Positions 22,496-24,244 of a DNA stretch of 24,244 nucleotides are shown here, piece by piece (position 1 is the first letter of the stretch; the number at the start of each line of letters is the position of its first letter). The notes beneath the pieces were generated by a model. That model saw nothing but the letters and a program-made list of their open reading frames with translations, was not told the DNA's origin and made no database searches. A program made the position numbers and the translations under genes. This DNA comes from JAPLCX01 sp964460305 (GTDB lineage: Bacteria > Auribacterota > Tritonobacteria > UBA1439): contig CAYWRA010000034.1 of the NCBI GenBank assembly GCA_964460305.1, positions 1 through 24,244 of the forward strand. The letters are read 5' to 3'.

Positions 22496-23972
22496 CGTCA
22501 TGCGGGTTGTAGATGAAGACGCGAGCCCCCTCCCGACCCAGCCTCTGCAATGCCTCAGCGCTCATTTCCACGTGTCCCCGCCACGTACCTTCCGCTCCCG
22601 GCATTCGCACGGCTTCAATCCTTCCCACCCGCCCCCCGTACGCGAGATAAAGGGCCTCCGCAATTCCGTTTCTAAAGATATATGCACACCCCAGCTTCGA
22701 TGGAATGCCGTCGGGGAGATTGACGAAATAGGCGTCCGCCGCCAATGAATCCGGATCGACTTTCCTCACAGACCCAATAATCGATTCGGCTATCGCCGAA
22801 GCCGAAGCCCAATCCCTTCCTCTGTCAAAAACAAACAGCGCCTGTGGAATAATGAAGACAAGGCAACCCCCTACTAGAACAGCCGCACCCATCAGGCGGT
22901 TATAATCGTGGATATGCCGATGCGATGCGCTCATCCGGCGGGCGATCCCGTACGAACCATTGACAAGCGCGGAGGCGAGGACGATCGATGTAAAACAGCC
23001 CGGCATAAAAAGATATCTCGCCTCGGCCACCGTGCACACGGCCGGCGGCAGGAGCAATATCAGAAAGCATATGACGAGAAACCTCATCGGCGGGCCGCCG
23101 CGCTTTACGATTGTGGAGATTCCGCCCGCGGCCAGAACAAAAACAAGCAGCTTGACCGGGGCCGGCCAGCTCATGTAAGTATACGTCGTTAAAAACGGCA
23201 GAAAAGCATAAAGTACGTACTGGGTATAATTGACCGCTATTTTCCCATAAGGATTCATGGCCGCTGCCGGCGTTTTGAACAGCGTGTAGGCCGCAATAAC
23301 GGCGGCAAAAGGGGCGTATCTCGCGAGGGCGTGGAAAAGCGCGTACGGAGCGGCCCCCCGGCGGTAAAAACCCTCTCCCATGAAATAATCATAGATTATC
23401 AGCGCCGGGAACAAAGGGATGGCGGATTCTTTGGAAAAAACGGCGCAGGAAAAACTTGCCACCGAAAGCACAAAGCAGGCCGCCCCACCCTGGGCGCGAT
23501 AGGCGATATAAAAGAGCAGCGTGAGAATACAAAAAAAAGTCGCCAGGACGTCCGCGAGGCACGAGACCCAGAGCAAAACCTCGCAATGGTAAAACGAAAA
23601 GGCGAAAAGCACCGGGGCGACTATCGAGACCGTCTTATCGCGGGTAATTTTCAGCGCAAGGCAGGAAAGCAGAATACAGTTCGCCAATTGAAAAGATAGG
23701 AGGACAAGGCGAAAAGCGGGAGGGGAAAGCGAGGCCAGTTTATAAATTACTGCAAAGGCAAATACGGTAATCGGACGGTAAAACTCCCAGTGAGTAGGCC
23801 GGAAAGCGGAGACCATGCCCGTCGAAGCCCATTTGAGCAGAACGAAGTCATCGGATTGAAAATAATCGTTGATTGAAGCGGCATGGAGCAACGATACACT
23901 GACCGTCGAGAGGAGTATCACCGTCAGGAAATGAACCACGCTGCATGGCGATGGAGGACTTTTCTGTATCAT
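22452..23972 (-). CDS. TMTC-like/GT-C membrane glycosyltransferase without TPR
   Basis: The 506-residue protein has about ten membrane segments. The acidic pair lies in NDYFQSDDFVLLKW (D41, D42), followed by FYRPITVFAFAVIYKL. Then come NCILLSCLALKI, VLLWVSCLADVLATFFCIL and CAVFSKESAIPLFPALIIYDYF, which align in order with the TMTC-like protein at 10071 (TNLILH, ESVAWITERKDVLYAFF, LLSKPAALVLPLVLLLCDYF). The short extracytoplasmic C-terminal part (VRKVDPDSLAADAYFVNLPD...) has no TPR. It probably transfers a polyprenyl-phosphate sugar. The last 11 residues (NECRMTNDKTQ) are encoded by repeat copy C. The ATG at 23972 has no clear ribosome binding site but follows a strong promoter. Confidence 0.78.
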   Translation of the reverse strand: MIQKSPPSPCSVVHFLTVILLSTVSVSLLHAASINDYFQSDDFVLLKWASTGMVSAFRPTHWEFYRPITVFAFAVIYKLASLSPPAFRLVLLSFQLANCILLSCLALKITRDKTVSIVAPVLFAFSFYHCEVLLWVSCLADVLATFFCILTLLFYIAYRAQGGAACFVLSVASFSCAVFSKESAIPLFPALIIYDYFMGEGFYRRGAAPYALFHALARYAPFAAVIAAYTLFKTPAAAMNPYGKIAVNYTQYVLYAFLPFLTTYTYMSWPAPVKLLVFVLAAGGISTIVKRGGPPMRFLVICFLILLLPPAVCTVAEARYLFMPGCFTSIVLASALVNGSYGIARRMSASHRHIHDYNRLMGAAVLVGGCLVFIIPQALFVFDRGRDWASASAIAESIIGSVRKVDPDSLAADAYFVNLPDGIPSKLGCAYIFRNGIAEALYLAYGGRVGRIEAVRMPGAEGTWRGHVEMSAEALQRLGREGARVFIYNPHDEIANECRMTNDKTQ

Positions 23973-23996
23973 GGGATGCCGGCGTATCCAGGCGCC

Positions 23997-24024
23997 ATTA
24001 TATCAAAGACACATGCTGCCTCAA
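23997..24024 (-). promoter_or_regulatory. Promoter of the minus-strand TMTC-like gene
   Basis: On the minus strand TTGAGG (24019-24024) and TATAAT (23997-24002) are 16 bases apart, and TTTGATATAATGG gives an extended -10. The start of transcription would be about 20 bases before the ATG at 23972. Confidence 0.65.
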
Positions 24025-24028
24025 CCTC

Positions 24029-24057
24029 TTGCAATACGTGTAATTATGTGGTATATA
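24029..24057 (+). promoter_or_regulatory. Promoter of the plus-strand gene at the window end
   Basis: TTGCAA (24029-24034) and TATATA (24052-24057) are spaced by 17 bases. The two divergent promoters lie back to back, with their -35 boxes only 4 bases apart. Confidence 0.55.
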
Positions 24058-24087
24058 TATTTGGAGGGTGAGAAAACGGGGGAAGAA

Positions 24088-24244
24088 ATGAAACTAATCA
24101 CATTTTTCGCCGCAGCATTGTGTCTTATCGTAAACGCTCCTGGAAAGATCTCAGCCGCCGAAATCAGTCCCGGGGCGATACTCGCTGGGTTTGATAACTG
24201 GGGGGGGCGCATAAATTATTTCAACGGCGCATCGAATAAAGACC
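24088..24244 (+). CDS. Exported protein of unknown function, 3' end missing
   Basis: The frame starts at an ATG with GGGGGAAG five or so bases upstream and runs off the window after 52 residues. The start MKLITFFAAALCLIVNAPGK is a signal peptide with cleavage likely after ISAAE or near it. The visible mature part reads ISPGAILAGFDNWGGRINYF, then NGASNKD. There is no lipoprotein cysteine in the cleavage region. A tract of eight G (24200-24207) encodes part of the W-G-G segment. The family cannot be named from this fragment. Confidence 0.65.
   Translation, partial: MKLITFFAAALCLIVNAPGKISAAEISPGAILAGFDNWGGRINYFNGASNKD

Overview
The window looks like a contig from an uncultivated Gram-negative-type bacterium. 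It is fairly GC-rich by eye and carries several families of short intergenic palindromic repeats. The gene mix (large GT-C transmembrane glycosyltransferases, two YfhO-type proteins, a spore photoproduct lyase homologue, and a kinase with three PAS domains) resembles genomes of the PVC-related candidate phyla such as Omnitrophota or Auribacterota. That placement is inference from gene style only. No rRNA, tRNA, CRISPR array, transposase or prophage gene was seen.

Left part (1-4.7 kb). A spore photoproduct lyase-family radical SAM gene is cut by the window start. It converges with a GNAT acetyltransferase gene, which is preceded on the minus strand by a membrane-anchored PIG-L/LmbE-type deacetylase. 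Divergent from these come a secreted protein with a BamE-like C-terminus and a stand-alone PTS EIIA (PtsN-like) regulator with a good sigma70-type promoter.

Signalling unit (4.8-7.7 kb). A three-PAS histidine kinase, a receiver-only response regulator and a small secreted protein of unknown family are arranged with overlapping ends (kinase/regulator by 23 bases, regulator/secreted protein through a TTGA overlap). A short ORF with the best-placed ribosome binding site in the region precedes or overlaps the kinase start.

Repeat-rich zone and comM (7.7-11.9 kb). A 660-base gene-free stretch is a mosaic of palindromes. It is followed by comM/yifB and a TMTC-like GT-C protein with a TPR tail. A second repeat cluster follows. 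It contains a copy of the 7.7 kb element that has been split by a 65-base hairpin element, and part of it is an inverted copy of a segment upstream of comM.

Glycosylation island (10-24 kb). Eight genes probably act on polyprenyl-phosphate sugars at the membrane: a TMTC-like protein, a small unknown protein coupled to a polyprenol-phosphate-mannose synthase, a GT39/ArnT-type transferase, a GT87-type transferase, a GT2 transferase, two YfhO-type proteins, and a second TMTC-like GT-C protein. The synthase would make the lipid-linked sugar, and the GT-C proteins would transfer it outside the cytoplasmic membrane to proteins or glycans. Acceptors and sugars cannot be read from the sequence. Three of the minus-strand genes have promoters sharing the core GATATAATG. 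The window ends inside the first exported residues of a further plus-strand gene that carries a run of eight G.
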